From Chitinophagaceae bacterium (lineage in GTDB: Bacteria > Bacteroidota > Bacteroidia > Chitinophagales > Chitinophagaceae), in NCBI GenBank assembly GCA_016721725.1, contig JADKHN010000001.1, positions 124,001-188,000 on the forward strand: a stretch of DNA of 64,000 nt, given 5' to 3'. Positions 42,660-51,761 of the stretch are shown piece after piece (the first letter of the stretch is position 1; each line of letters starts with the position of its first letter). The position numbers were made by a program, and so were the translations under genes. The notes beneath the pieces are model-generated. The model searched no databases. It was not told where the DNA came from and worked only from the letters and a program-made list of their open reading frames with translations.

Positions 42660-43661
42660 TCAGGGAAATTTCCGGAAGACCAGGAACCGAAGCCCGATCT
42701 CGATGCAGATGAAGAGCAGGGCGGCCCATACAAAAGGGTAGAATTTTTCCGTTGTCCTGGTGATGCTGGTGATCTCCACTTTCGATCTTTCAAGACCATT
42801 GATCTCGGTATAGATCCCCTCCAGGCCTTCATTGTCTTTGGCCCTGAAATACCTTCCGCCGGTTTCCGAAGCGATCTCTTTCAGCAATTTCTCATCGATC
42901 GACACTTTTCCATTTTGCATCACAACCCCCAGAGGCGTTTGCACCGGTTGCGGTGCAAATCCATCCGTCCCCACACCGATGGTGTACACCTTGATGGAGA
43001 ACGCTTTCGCGATCTCCTTGGCGGTCTGTGGATCGATTAGCCCACCGTTATTCTCTCCGTCGGTCAGCAGGATGACCACTTTGGATTTTGATTTGCTGCC
43101 CCGCAACCGGTCGACACTGGTACCCAGACCCGAACCAATGGCGGTACCGTCCTCCAGCAATCCATTCCGGATGTTCTGAATGGCCGTGATCAATACGGCA
43201 TGATCAGTGGTCAGCGGGCATTGGGTAAAGCTTTCACCGGAAAAGATAACTACCCCGATACGGTCGGCGGGCCTTTTGTTCACAAAATCAATGGCCACTT
43301 TTTTGGCTGCCTCCAGGCGATTGGGAGTCAGGTCCTGCGCGGTCATACTGCCACTCACATCGATACATAAGATGATATCCACCCCTTCCCCATCGGCCTG
43401 CTGTACTTCATAACTGGTTTGGGGCCTGGCCAGCGCGGTGATGATCGCCGCCAGGGCCAGGAGCCGGAAGATAAATGGCAGATGACGCATCGTCGTTTTC
43501 CAGGACCCGAGGTTTTTGGCCGACAGGTCGGATAACATCAGTGTTCCCTGACGATGATCCGTTTTCCTGGCATACCAGAAGACCAGGAAAGGCAATAACC
43601 CCATCAACAGAAAAAACCAGGGCTGGGCAAAACTGATATGTTTAAAAAAAGTGAAAAGCAA
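42660..43661 (-). CDS. batA: VWA-domain membrane protein BatA
   Basis: This is a 333-aa membrane protein with two N-terminal helices (about 11-29 and 64-82), a von Willebrand A domain and a C-terminal helix (WAALLFICIEIGLRFLVF). The metal-ion site is intact: DVSGSMTAQDL (DxSxS), a conserved Thr and TDGENNGG. In Bacteroides fragilis the bat genes affect oxygen tolerance. The start appears to be TTG, right after the stop of the preceding gene (TAATTTG), because the conserved N-terminus (SFAQPWFFLLMGLLPFLVFW) begins there and no ATG precedes it. It is the fourth gene after MoxR. Confidence 0.88.
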   Translation of the reverse strand: MLFTFFKHISFAQPWFFLLMGLLPFLVFWYARKTDHRQGTLMLSDLSAKNLGSWKTTMRHLPFIFRLLALAAIITALARPQTSYEVQQADGEGVDIILCIDVSGSMTAQDLTPNRLEAAKKVAIDFVNKRPADRIGVVIFSGESFTQCPLTTDHAVLITAIQNIRNGLLEDGTAIGSGLGTSVDRLRGSKSKSKVVILLTDGENNGGLIDPQTAKEIAKAFSIKVYTIGVGTDGFAPQPVQTPLGVVMQNGKVSIDEKLLKEIASETGGRYFRAKDNEGLEGIYTEINGLERSKVEITSITRTTEKFYPFVWAALLFICIEIGLRFLVFRKFP

Positions 43662-43662
43662 A

Positions 43663-44622
43663 TTATGCGGATATTTTGTGGTTGATGGACAGTTGTTCGA
43701 TCCGGTTTATGGTTTGTTTCACCTGTTCCCGGCATTGCATACTCAGGTCGGGCGCGGGAAGATACTTCGCGAATTTAACCGCGTCGGCGCAACGCAGCGC
43801 GTCAGCCAATGACGCGATGCCCTCCGGGGTCAAATGATTCCGGTCAAGGTTGATCAACAGCTCGGACGTGGTGTACTGATCCACCGGCCTCGACTGTTTA
43901 CGCCCCAGGTATCTTTTAAAAAGCCGGGAGAGGCGGGTATGAAAGGCCTTGATCTCAACCGGCACAGACAGGTTATACCGATCCAGTTCCGCTAATTCAT
44001 TCATGGCTTCCTGCAAAGGGGTCAGCCCGTTCTTTTCACCGGCCGTGATCCCGGATCTTTTCTTTTTATAATAATACCAGGCGAACAAACCGATCAACAG
44101 CAAAAGCAATATCCCGCCAGCGATATACCACGCCGTCAGATCGCTCAAACTCACTTCCTTGATCGGCTTGATATCCCTCAGCTGATTGGTGCTGTCGGCA
44201 GGTGAATAGCCAACGTCAATGGCCATTGAATCCGTATTAATGACCTGTTGAGCTCCGCCGGTCTGACCGATCAATACCTGGAATGAGGGCAATACCCATT
44301 GGCCCGAGTCGAAACTGGTGAAGATGAGTTTTTGTTCCAGTGTACGTGAGTTGTCCCGGAAAGTGACCGTATCCATAGCGGTCTTCTCAATGACCTCGAA
44401 ATGCGGTATGGAATCGGGAATTCGCAGGTTCATGGCCGGCAAAGGCGAGTCAATGGGAAAACTGCCCCTGACCGTAAGTACCATTTGTTCGCCGATCAGG
44501 ATCACTTTTTTATCAATGGCCGAACTGACCACCGGAGACTGGCAGTAACTCCTGAATGGCAAGAGGCTGGCGATACTCGATAGGAACAAGAAGAAGACGC
44601 TATATTTTAAGGATCCGACCAT
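43663..44622 (-). CDS. BatD-like membrane-anchored protein of the MoxR/Bat operon
   Basis: This is a 319-aa protein with a signal peptide (about 1-27), a periplasmic beta-rich domain (about 35-155; KVILIGEQMVLTVRGSFP), a transmembrane helix (YIAGGILLLLLIGLFAWYYY, about 168-187) and a charged cytoplasmic tail. This layout matches BatD-like/DUF4381-type proteins found between DUF58 and BatA in Bacteroidota. The exact family name is not certain. Its ATG overlaps the DUF58 stop by one base (TGATG). The tail (about 195-310) is helical and may contact the DUF58 or VWA partner. Confidence 0.78.
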   Translation of the reverse strand: MVGSLKYSVFFLFLSSIASLLPFRSYCQSPVVSSAIDKKVILIGEQMVLTVRGSFPIDSPLPAMNLRIPDSIPHFEVIEKTAMDTVTFRDNSRTLEQKLIFTSFDSGQWVLPSFQVLIGQTGGAQQVINTDSMAIDVGYSPADSTNQLRDIKPIKEVSLSDLTAWYIAGGILLLLLIGLFAWYYYKKKRSGITAGEKNGLTPLQEAMNELAELDRYNLSVPVEIKAFHTRLSRLFKRYLGRKQSRPVDQYTTSELLINLDRNHLTPEGIASLADALRCADAVKFAKYLPAPDLSMQCREQVKQTINRIEQLSINHKISA

Positions 44623-45491
44623 CAGTTTCGTTTGATGAAGAACTGTTGGAGGATCTTCACATAATCCTCATCCGTACGGACATGGAGCAATTCGGCTCCT
44701 GCCTTCCGGAAAAATTGCTTGCAGTTTTCGCTTTGCTGCATGAAATGCTGATGATAATTAAACCGCACCATGGTGTTACCGCTGTCGATCCATTTCACCT
44801 GTCCGCTTTCCGGGTCCTGCACCTGCAACAACCCCGCATCAGGTAGCTGCCTGTCCAGTTTGTCGTAAACCCTGACACCGATCACATCGTGCTTGTTGCC
44901 GATGACCTTAAGGTCGTCATCATATCCCTCGGTGAGAAAATCGCTCAGGATGAAAGCGATGCTGCGTTGTTTAACGGCATGGCTGAAAAAACGGATGGCA
45001 TCGTCCAGGTTGGTCCCTTTAGGCCAGGTACGTTCTGTGAGCAGTTCCCGGACAATATACAGGGCGTGTTGGCGCCCTTTCTTTGGCGGGATGAATTTCT
45101 CCACCCGGTCGCCGAAAAAGATGACGCCCACCTTATCGTTGTTGCTGATGGCGCTGAACGTGAGTACGGCGGCCATTTCGGTGATGAGGTCCTTTTTCTG
45201 CCGGGCAACCGAGCCGAACAAATTACTGGCGCTGGTATCGATCAGCAACATGACGGTCAGTTCCCGTTCTTCTTCAAACACTTTGGTGAACGGGTGACTG
45301 AAACGGGCGCTCACATTCCAGTCGATGAAGCGTACGTCATCACCGGCATAATACTCGCGAACTTCCCGGAAACTCATCCCTTTTCCTTTAAACGCAGAAT
45401 GATATTCACCGGTGAATAAATGAGTGGTGATCTTTTTGCTCTTGATCTCCAGTTCACGGACCTTTTTCAGTATTTCTTCTGTGGTGAGCAT
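44622..45491 (-). CDS. DUF58 domain protein
   Basis: This is a 289-aa soluble protein with the DUF58 signature FREVREYYAGDDVRFIDWNV and a VWA-like core (VMLLIDTSASNLFGS). DUF58 proteins occur almost always next to MoxR AAA ATPases and VWA proteins, and are thought to be adaptor or substrate proteins of the MoxR-VWA chaperone system. It is second in the operon: 3 bases after moxR and overlapping the BatD-like gene by one base. Confidence 0.93.
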   Translation of the reverse strand: MLTTEEILKKVRELEIKSKKITTHLFTGEYHSAFKGKGMSFREVREYYAGDDVRFIDWNVSARFSHPFTKVFEEERELTVMLLIDTSASNLFGSVARQKKDLITEMAAVLTFSAISNNDKVGVIFFGDRVEKFIPPKKGRQHALYIVRELLTERTWPKGTNLDDAIRFFSHAVKQRSIAFILSDFLTEGYDDDLKVIGNKHDVIGVRVYDKLDRQLPDAGLLQVQDPESGQVKWIDSGNTMVRFNYHQHFMQQSENCKQFFRKAGAELLHVRTDEDYVKILQQFFIKRN

Positions 45492-45494
45492 GGT

Positions 45495-46496
45495 TTAAGG
45501 GACATTGACTATCCGTAAGATTTCATTGATGATCTGTTCAACATTCACACTTTCGGCTTCTGCCTCGTACGTGAGACCGATGCGGTGACGTAGCACATCC
45601 TTACAGATACTGCGCACATCCTCCGGGATCACAAAGGCCCGCTTGTTCAGAAAAGCATAGGCTTTTGCCGCCAGGGCGAGGTTGATACTGGCCCTGGGAG
45701 AACCGCCAAAACCAATGAGAGGCTTCAGTTTGGGCAATTGGTATTGGTCGGGGTAACGGGTGGCGAAAACGATATCCAGGATATAGTGTTCCACTTTTTC
45801 ATCCAGGTAAACCTGTCTCACCAGTTCCTTAGCCGTGAGTATCTCTGCTTTTGTGGCTACCGGGTTGATGGGAGGGAAACTGAGTCCGAGCGTGTTTTGA
45901 CGGATGATCAGTTGCTCTTCCGCTTTGGAGGGATAATCCACCACCACTTTCAGCATGAAGCGGTCAACCTGGGCTTCAGGCAATGGGTAGGTTCCCTCCT
46001 GCTCAATGGGATTTTGTGTGGCCAGGACCAGGAAGGGCTCTTCCATTTTGAACGTGGAATCTCCAATGGTGACCTGTCTTTCCTGCATGGATTCCAGCAA
46101 GGCACTCTGCACTTTCGCGGGAGCCCTGTTGATCTCATCAGCGAGGATGAAATTGGAGAAGATCGGACCCTTCCGGACCATGAATTCATTTTTCGCCTGG
46201 TTATAGATCATGGTACCCACCACATCAGCGGGCAAGAGGTCGGGCGTGAACTGGATCCGGCTGAACCCGGCATGGATGGATTGTGCCAGGGATTTGATGG
46301 CCAGTGTCTTGGCCAGGCCGGGGACCCCTTCCAGTAAAATATGCCCGTTACTGAGCAATCCGATCAGCAACCTTTCGATCATGCCCTGCTGGCCTACAAT
46401 GACCTTACCCATCTCTTCATTGATCCGGGTAACGAAACCTGCCGCCTCACTGATCTTCTCATTCAGCAGGCGGATATCTTCAGAAGTTTGCATCAT
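45495..46496 (-). CDS. moxR: MoxR-family AAA+ ATPase
   Basis: This is a 333-aa AAA+ ATPase that starts the Bat/aerotolerance-type operon. The Walker A motif is LEGVPGLAKTLAIKS (about 55-69), the Walker B motif is FILADEINRAPAKVQSALLE, and sensor 1 is LATQNPIEQEGTYPLPEAQ, all typical of MoxR. MoxR proteins act as chaperone-like ATPases that insert cofactors or assemble complexes with VWA partners. The downstream order (DUF58, BatD-like, BatA) supports this. batB and batC do not follow: rsgA comes next. Confidence 0.94.
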   Translation of the reverse strand: MMQTSEDIRLLNEKISEAAGFVTRINEEMGKVIVGQQGMIERLLIGLLSNGHILLEGVPGLAKTLAIKSLAQSIHAGFSRIQFTPDLLPADVVGTMIYNQAKNEFMVRKGPIFSNFILADEINRAPAKVQSALLESMQERQVTIGDSTFKMEEPFLVLATQNPIEQEGTYPLPEAQVDRFMLKVVVDYPSKAEEQLIIRQNTLGLSFPPINPVATKAEILTAKELVRQVYLDEKVEHYILDIVFATRYPDQYQLPKLKPLIGFGGSPRASINLALAAKAYAFLNKRAFVIPEDVRSICKDVLRHRIGLTYEAEAESVNVEQIINEILRIVNVP

Positions 46497-46654
46497 AAAT
46501 GTATTATCAACCCAAAAAAGGGTTCTTTAAAAAATGTCTTTTTTTACAAGGGCCACAAAATACGAACTATGCCTGAACTATGCTGTACCGTTGGTAATGA
46601 ACGGGGAAAATCTTTGTTAAAATGGCCCTAACTTTAAGCACTAAATCATCAACC

Positions 46655-46987
46655 ATGGTCAATCAACAATTAATCACAACGGCCAATCACCTGGAGGGAT
46701 ACCGAATCGTCAGTCACCTCGGGTTGGTCAGGGGTATCACGGTCAGGAGCCGCAGCCTGCTGGGCAATATCGGGGGCGGTTTCCAGGCTTTGTTCGGAGG
46801 CAAGCTCAGCATTTATGTCGAACTCTGCGAGCGTACCCGCGAAGAGGCATTTCAGCTTATGCTTCAACATGCCAATGAACGCGGAGCCAATGCCATCATC
46901 AACATGCGTTACGATGCCAATGAAGTGATGGCGGGCATCAATGAGGTGTTGGCCTACGGGACAGCGGTAGTGGTGGAGAAAAACTGA
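46655..46987 (+). CDS. YbjQ / UPF0145 family protein
   Basis: This is a 111-aa protein from the ATG at 46655; an in-frame ATG 33 bases upstream gives a poor family start. It matches the YbjQ (DUF74, heavy-metal-binding-like) family: TANHLEGYRIVSHLGLVRG, then ERTREEAFQLMLQHANERGA and ANAIINMRYDA, ending GTAVVVEK. Members form ring-shaped pentamers. The function is not established. It stands alone, divergent from moxR and convergent with nadE. Confidence 0.88.
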   Translation: MVNQQLITTANHLEGYRIVSHLGLVRGITVRSRSLLGNIGGGFQALFGGKLSIYVELCERTREEAFQLMLQHANERGANAIINMRYDANEVMAGINEVLAYGTAVVVEKN

Positions 46988-47043
46988 TCAGAGATTAAAT
47001 GATTAAAGTATTTCACTGATCGACCCTGCTGGATCTTATCCCA

Positions 47044-48726
47044 TTAACTGAGGTATTTCGCCACGATGGGAATGCGGCGGCCCACGCCGAAGGCCTTGGG
47101 TGAGATGCGGATGATGGGACAGAACTGGTTTCGTTTATACTCGTTGAGGTTCACCATTTTTAATACGCGGTCAACCAATGACGCATCAAAACCCTGCGCC
47201 TTGATCTCCCTGGGTCCCTGCGTCCTTTCAATGTACTGGTAAAGCAGCTTGTCCAGGACCTGGTAATCAGGCAAGGAATCACTGTCTTTCTGACCGGGCC
47301 GCAATTCGGCGCTGGGCGCCTTACTGATGATGTTTTGCGGGATGATTTCCGCATGCCGGTTGATGTATCCGGCCAGGGCATAGACCTGCAGCTTATAACA
47401 ATCCCCGAGTACCCCCAATCCTCCGGCCATGTCTCCGTACAAGGTCCCGTACCCCGTGGCCAGTTCACTTTTATTGGACGTATTGAGCAGGATATAGCCG
47501 AATTTATTAGCGATGGCCATCAGCAAATTACCGCGGGTACGGCTCTGGATATTCTCTTCCGCGATACCGAAGGGCTGGTCTTTGAAAAAGGGTTTCAGGG
47601 TATCGAGGAAATTCTCGTAGATCGATTCGATGGGAATGACATCATAGGGATTATCCAGGTTCTTACTCAACTGAACCGCGTCATCAACAGAATGTGAAGT
47701 GGAGTATGGTGAAGGCATAAGCACCGCCCTGACATTCTCTTTGCCCAGGGCCGTGACGGCAAGGGCCAGTGTAACCGCGCTGTCGATCCCGCCGCTGCTG
47801 CCGAGTATCGCTTTGGTGAATCCCATCTTTGAAAAGTAATCGCGGATACCCATGACAATGGCATCGTGAACCTGGGCTATATTCAGGTCTGGTTCCAGTT
47901 CAAGCGGTTTCAATTCTTTACCGGGTACCGTTTGCGCGGGTTCTATGATCTCTGTATCAAAGAAACCTTCCTCGTTCAATTCAAACGATCGCAGTTCTTC
48001 CCTGAACCTGGGCAATTCACCGCATAAATTGGCTGAGGCGTCGAACACCAGGGATCCGCCATCGAAGACCACTTCGGTCTGGCTTCCCACACAGTTGCAA
48101 TAGAACAAAGGCAGTTTATACTTCAGCACATTGGCCTTGATGGCGGCTTTGCGGTCCTCATCATGCGTATAATCGAACGGTGAGGCGGAAAGGTTGATCA
48201 TGATATCCGGTTTGCCGGCCATCAATTCATCCATCGGGCATTTCCGGTACAGGGGATTATCTCCAAGGTTCCAGATATCCTCGCAAACGGTTACGGCCAG
48301 TCTTTTTCCTTTGAATTCCATCACTTTCCAGTCGTAGGCAGGTTCAAAATACCGGTATTCATCGAAGACATCATAATTGGGCAGGCAGGTCTTGTGTGCA
48401 ACCGCCTTGATCTCCTTTTCATATAACAGGAAGGCCGCATTGAAAAGGTCTTTCCCTTCCTTGATGGGATTTCTGTCGGGCGCCCCTACCAGAACGCCGA
48501 TGGTATCCGCGTGATGTTTGATCTGGTCCAGTGCAGTATAACAACGCGAAATGAAATCATCGAATTCCAGGAAATCGCGGGGGGCATAACCGCAAACACT
48601 CAGCTCACTGAAGACGATCAGGTCTCCTCCTTCTTTCTTGGCGGCTTCAATGGCATCGATGATCTTTTGGGTATTGCTCTCGAAGTTGCCAATATGGTAA
48701 TTTTGCTGGGCGAGAAAAATTTTCAT
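47044..48726 (-). CDS. nadE: Glutamine-dependent NAD+ synthetase
   Basis: This is the last step of NAD synthesis: it amidates nicotinate adenine dinucleotide using Gln. It is 560 aa. The N-terminal domain is a nitrilase-type glutaminase with Glu (VFSELSVCGYAPRDF), Lys (HKTCLPNYDVF) and Cys (VTVCEDIW). The C-terminal domain is the ATP-pyrophosphatase synthetase with the P-loop SSGGIDSAVTLALA. I chose ATG 48726 (MKIFLAQ). An open stretch upstream to 48807 lacks family support and would run into the divergent gldB promoter region. The window also carries nadC 3.4 kb away. Confidence 0.95.
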   Translation of the reverse strand: MKIFLAQQNYHIGNFESNTQKIIDAIEAAKKEGGDLIVFSELSVCGYAPRDFLEFDDFISRCYTALDQIKHHADTIGVLVGAPDRNPIKEGKDLFNAAFLLYEKEIKAVAHKTCLPNYDVFDEYRYFEPAYDWKVMEFKGKRLAVTVCEDIWNLGDNPLYRKCPMDELMAGKPDIMINLSASPFDYTHDEDRKAAIKANVLKYKLPLFYCNCVGSQTEVVFDGGSLVFDASANLCGELPRFREELRSFELNEEGFFDTEIIEPAQTVPGKELKPLELEPDLNIAQVHDAIVMGIRDYFSKMGFTKAILGSSGGIDSAVTLALAVTALGKENVRAVLMPSPYSTSHSVDDAVQLSKNLDNPYDVIPIESIYENFLDTLKPFFKDQPFGIAEENIQSRTRGNLLMAIANKFGYILLNTSNKSELATGYGTLYGDMAGGLGVLGDCYKLQVYALAGYINRHAEIIPQNIISKAPSAELRPGQKDSDSLPDYQVLDKLLYQYIERTQGPREIKAQGFDASLVDRVLKMVNLNEYKRNQFCPIIRISPKAFGVGRRIPIVAKYLS

Positions 48727-48815
48727 ACCGAGAAGCCGGTGATCAGCTTTAACTTTATGGTTTGGAATGAATCGGTTTCTTTGCGAAGTTAACTCAATAA
48801 AAAACAATTTAGCAT

Positions 48816-49829
48816 ATGATCAGAACCCTGTGGATTTTGCTGGTGTTCGCCTTCCTGGCCTCATGCAATCAGAAGGACGGCGCACCTGATGTATCCGGGA
48901 TAAAAGTTGATTTGAAGACCCAGCATTTCGAGAAAGACCTTTTCAGTCCGGATTCGGCAGATCTTTCAATCAAGCTGGACCGGCTGCAGGCGGCCTACCC
49001 TTCATTCGGGGAGAATTTCTTCAACACCATACTCAACTGCGATCCCCGCTGGCCGGCCGATACCCTGAGAAACTATGTACAGGGATTCATCAGCGCCTAC
49101 CAAAATGTCTATGATACCGCCGAAGTCGTTTTCCGTGATTTCAAACCCTATGAGAACGATATCCGGAAAGGGCTTCAATACGTAAAATATTATTTCCCCG
49201 AATACCGTTTTCCCACCCGGGTCATAACCTATATCGGGCCGCTCGACGGGTATGGTGATATCCTCACCGATGACGCGATCATTGTCGGATTGCATCATCA
49301 CCTGGGAAAAAATTATTCCCTTTACCGTTCCGGTATCGTGCAGGAGACCTATCCCGATTATATCAGCCGTCGCTTTGAACCCGGAACCATCGGCATCAAC
49401 TGTATTCGAAACATCGTGCTGGACCTGTTCCCGGAGAATATGGCCGACAAACCCCTGGTTCAGCAAATGGTGGAAAAGGGAAAACGTTTGTACGTCATGG
49501 CCAAACTCCTTCCGCAGACCGAAGAATATAAACTCATCGGATATACCCGGGAACAACTGGAAGGCGCTTACAAGAACGAAGCCTCTATCTGGAACCTGTT
49601 CGTACAAAATAATTTCCTGCAGTCGATCGACAACAACATCATCAAGAATTATGTCAACGAAGGGCCCAAGACCCAGGAATTGGGAGAAGCCTCGCCGGGC
49701 AATATCGGATCTTTTGCCGGCTGGCAGATCGTAAAGAAATACATGCAGAAAAATCCGGGTAAGTCGCTGATCGAACTGATGCGGACGGATGCGGAGACCC
49801 TTTTCCAGGAAGCAAAATACAAACCCTGA
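48816..49829 (+). CDS. gldB: Gliding motility lipoprotein GldB
   Basis: This is a 337-aa lipoprotein with Cys17 in the lipobox (FLASCNQK). The stretch FEKDLFSPDSADLSIKLDRL near the N-terminus and the core PLDGYGDILTDDAIIVGLHHHLGKNY followed by YPDYISRRFEP match GldB. In flavobacteria GldB is required for gliding and for type IX secretion function. The gene diverges from nadE across 89 bp, an arrangement I have seen in Bacteroidota. Together with gldF, gldG and the gldN fragment it shows gld genes spread in several places. Confidence 0.9.
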   Translation: MIRTLWILLVFAFLASCNQKDGAPDVSGIKVDLKTQHFEKDLFSPDSADLSIKLDRLQAAYPSFGENFFNTILNCDPRWPADTLRNYVQGFISAYQNVYDTAEVVFRDFKPYENDIRKGLQYVKYYFPEYRFPTRVITYIGPLDGYGDILTDDAIIVGLHHHLGKNYSLYRSGIVQETYPDYISRRFEPGTIGINCIRNIVLDLFPENMADKPLVQQMVEKGKRLYVMAKLLPQTEEYKLIGYTREQLEGAYKNEASIWNLFVQNNFLQSIDNNIIKNYVNEGPKTQELGEASPGNIGSFAGWQIVKKYMQKNPGKSLIELMRTDAETLFQEAKYKP

Positions 49830-49831
49830 GC

Positions 49832-50935
49832 CTAGGCCGCCTGGGCCTGGTTATGCAGATCAGCGGGTGGCCTTCCTAATGACCTCATCATCCTGAAATG
49901 CGAAGCGATCGCCTGGGATAATGTTGGATACTGGTTATACGGCAGATTGAATTCCTTACACTTTTGCATCAATATCTTGCTGAGGGCGGGATAATGAATA
50001 TGACTGACCTTGGGGAAAAGATGATGCTCCACCTGGAAATTCAAACCGCCCACGAACCAGGAGATCACTTTATTGTCCATCGCGAAATTGGCGGTGGTCC
50101 GGATCTGGAACTCGGCCCAGGCCGTTTCAATATGCTTGCTGGTATCCATTCCCACGTGTTCGAATTCGGTGTTCTCCACCACGTGCGCCAGCTGGAAGAC
50201 CAGTGACAGCACCAGTCCCATCGTGGCATTCATCACCAGGTACCCCACCAGCCAGGGCAAGAAACCCCAGACCCAGATGGGCAAGGCCATGTAAACAGCT
50301 AAGTAGAATATTTTTGTTCCCCAGAAGATCAGTTTTTCCTTCGTATCCATTTTCCAGGCCTCGGTGGTATAGATCTTTCCGGAGAAATATTTCTTGAAAT
50401 CCATGATGAAGATCCAGAAGATCGTAGAGAGACTGTACACCGGAAGCAGATACAGGTGCTGGATCTTATGCGCAGGCACCCATTTCTGTGTTTCGCACTG
50501 ACGGATGATCGGACTCTTGGCGATATCATCATCGATCCCATCCACATTGGTATAGGTATGGTGGATGATGTTATGTTTCTGTTTCCAGAAATAGGAACTG
50601 GCGCCCATGGCGTTCAGGCTCATGCCCAGGAAATCATTGAGATTCGCATTCGTGGAATAGCTGCCGTGATTGGCATCGTGCATCACGCTGAATCCGATGG
50701 AAGCCAGGGTGAAACCCAATAAGGCGCAGAAAAGGACCGCTATCCAGGGATCTAATGGCGCCAGCATGAGGGACCCGTATAAGGCCAGGGCAGAGGCGAC
50801 CAGGATGATCGTCTTGCTGAACAGCCGCCAATCACCGGTCTTTTTCAGGTGATTCGTTTCAAAATAGTCGTCTACCGCCAGTTTCAGGCTCTGGTAAAAT
50901 TCGTTGTTCTTATTGCTGAAGGTTATTTTAGACAT
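49832..50935 (-). CDS. Membrane fatty acid desaturase (acyl-lipid/acyl-CoA type)
   Basis: This is a 367-aa membrane di-iron desaturase. The three His boxes are intact: HDANH (about 86-90), HNIIHH (about 121-126) and QVEHH (about 301-305). The QxxHH form of the third box is typical of front-end (delta-5/6) and linoleoyl-CoA desaturase-like enzymes. It lacks the fused cytochrome b5 domain of eukaryotic front-end desaturases. Four main membrane segments are seen. It probably introduces double bases into lipid acyl chains; the position is unknown. It converges on gldB with a 2-base gap. Confidence 0.92.
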   Translation of the reverse strand: MSKITFSNKNNEFYQSLKLAVDDYFETNHLKKTGDWRLFSKTIILVASALALYGSLMLAPLDPWIAVLFCALLGFTLASIGFSVMHDANHGSYSTNANLNDFLGMSLNAMGASSYFWKQKHNIIHHTYTNVDGIDDDIAKSPIIRQCETQKWVPAHKIQHLYLLPVYSLSTIFWIFIMDFKKYFSGKIYTTEAWKMDTKEKLIFWGTKIFYLAVYMALPIWVWGFLPWLVGYLVMNATMGLVLSLVFQLAHVVENTEFEHVGMDTSKHIETAWAEFQIRTTANFAMDNKVISWFVGGLNFQVEHHLFPKVSHIHYPALSKILMQKCKEFNLPYNQYPTLSQAIASHFRMMRSLGRPPADLHNQAQAA

Positions 50936-51048
50936 GAATCAGGTTATTAAAGATTGCTGCTGACAGGCAAAGGGCCAAGTGACGAAACCCGTATTGACGG
51001 GAACTCTTGCTGCCAATAAAGATACGTCAAAAAAGGATAAAAATCACC

Positions 51049-51435
51049 TTAATTCAGCTTGAAAGGGGTGCACATGACGAAGGAAGGGATGATGGCCGAA
51101 AAGGTCTTCTTCGTATTGATGTTTTCCATCAGGTAAGACCCCGACATCTTTCCCAGATCGGTCCGAAGGTTACAGCCACTCACATATTGGTACGATTCTC
51201 CGGGATTGATCTGGGGCTGAACACCTACCACCCCTTCGCCTTCCACTTCGCGATGGGTACCATCACTGTCATAAATCAGCCATTTGCGGCGTAACAGTTT
51301 GACAGGAAAAGCGTTGTTGTTCTCAATGGTGATCCGGTAGGCGAACATGAATTCACTGTTCACAGGGTTACTGTAATCGGGTTGGAAATAGGTTTCAACC
51401 CTGATGGTGATGCCTTCTGAGATCTTGGAGATCAT
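51049..51435 (-). CDS. apaG: ApaG-family protein
   Basis: This is a 128-aa one-domain protein of the ApaG fold (an immunoglobulin-like beta sandwich). The core FAYRITIENNNAFPVKLLRRKWLIYD and the end FSAIIPSFVMCTPFKLN are diagnostic, along with the GEGVVGVQPQINPGESYQY loop. ApaG is linked to cobalt/magnesium handling and, as a domain, to protein-protein contacts in F-box proteins. It has its own leader, 113 bases before the desaturase gene. Confidence 0.93.
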   Translation of the reverse strand: MISKISEGITIRVETYFQPDYSNPVNSEFMFAYRITIENNNAFPVKLLRRKWLIYDSDGTHREVEGEGVVGVQPQINPGESYQYVSGCNLRTDLGKMSGSYLMENINTKKTFSAIIPSFVMCTPFKLN

Positions 51436-51518
51436 GAATAGGATTTATACAAAAATACGGTTATTAAGCACCTTTTGTTTTAAATTACCCGTGGTTAAAT
51501 GTTAAAAAGCGATTGAAC

Positions 51519-51749
51519 ATGCCCATAAAAACACACCATTATACTAACGGCGAGATCACGGTAGCCTGGAAACCAGCCCTCTGCATCCATTCGGGAATAT
51601 GCGCAAGAGGATTGAGAACCGTTTTTGATCCAACCCGAAAACCCTGGATCAACCTAAGCCTTGCGGAAACGGCCCGGATCATCGAACAGGTTAAAAAATG
51701 TCCGAGCGGCGCTTTGAGTATTGAAGAGCCCGCACAAGGCATTGAATGA
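51519..51749 (+). CDS. Small (4Fe-4S) mono-cluster protein (Fer4_19 type)
   Basis: This is a 76-aa protein matching the divergent 4Fe-4S mono-cluster family. The Cys pattern is CIHSGICARG, which supplies two Cys, plus CPSGAL near residue 65. The start EITVAWKPALCIHSGICARG and the end KKCPSGALSIEE are typical. It probably carries electrons or an Fe-S cluster. I use ATG 51519; the TTG six bases upstream is also in frame. It is convergent with the frameshifted SUI1 gene, 12 bases away. Confidence 0.85.
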   Translation: MPIKTHHYTNGEITVAWKPALCIHSGICARGLRTVFDPTRKPWINLSLAETARIIEQVKKCPSGALSIEEPAQGIE

Positions 51750-51761
51750 TGACTGTCCTGT

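Noticed and set aside
51539..51761. C-terminal extension of the SUI1 frame over the small ferredoxin-like gene
   Set aside because: The extension is the wrong frame after the break at 51862-51865. The correct frame ends at 51762 and has the family C-terminus.
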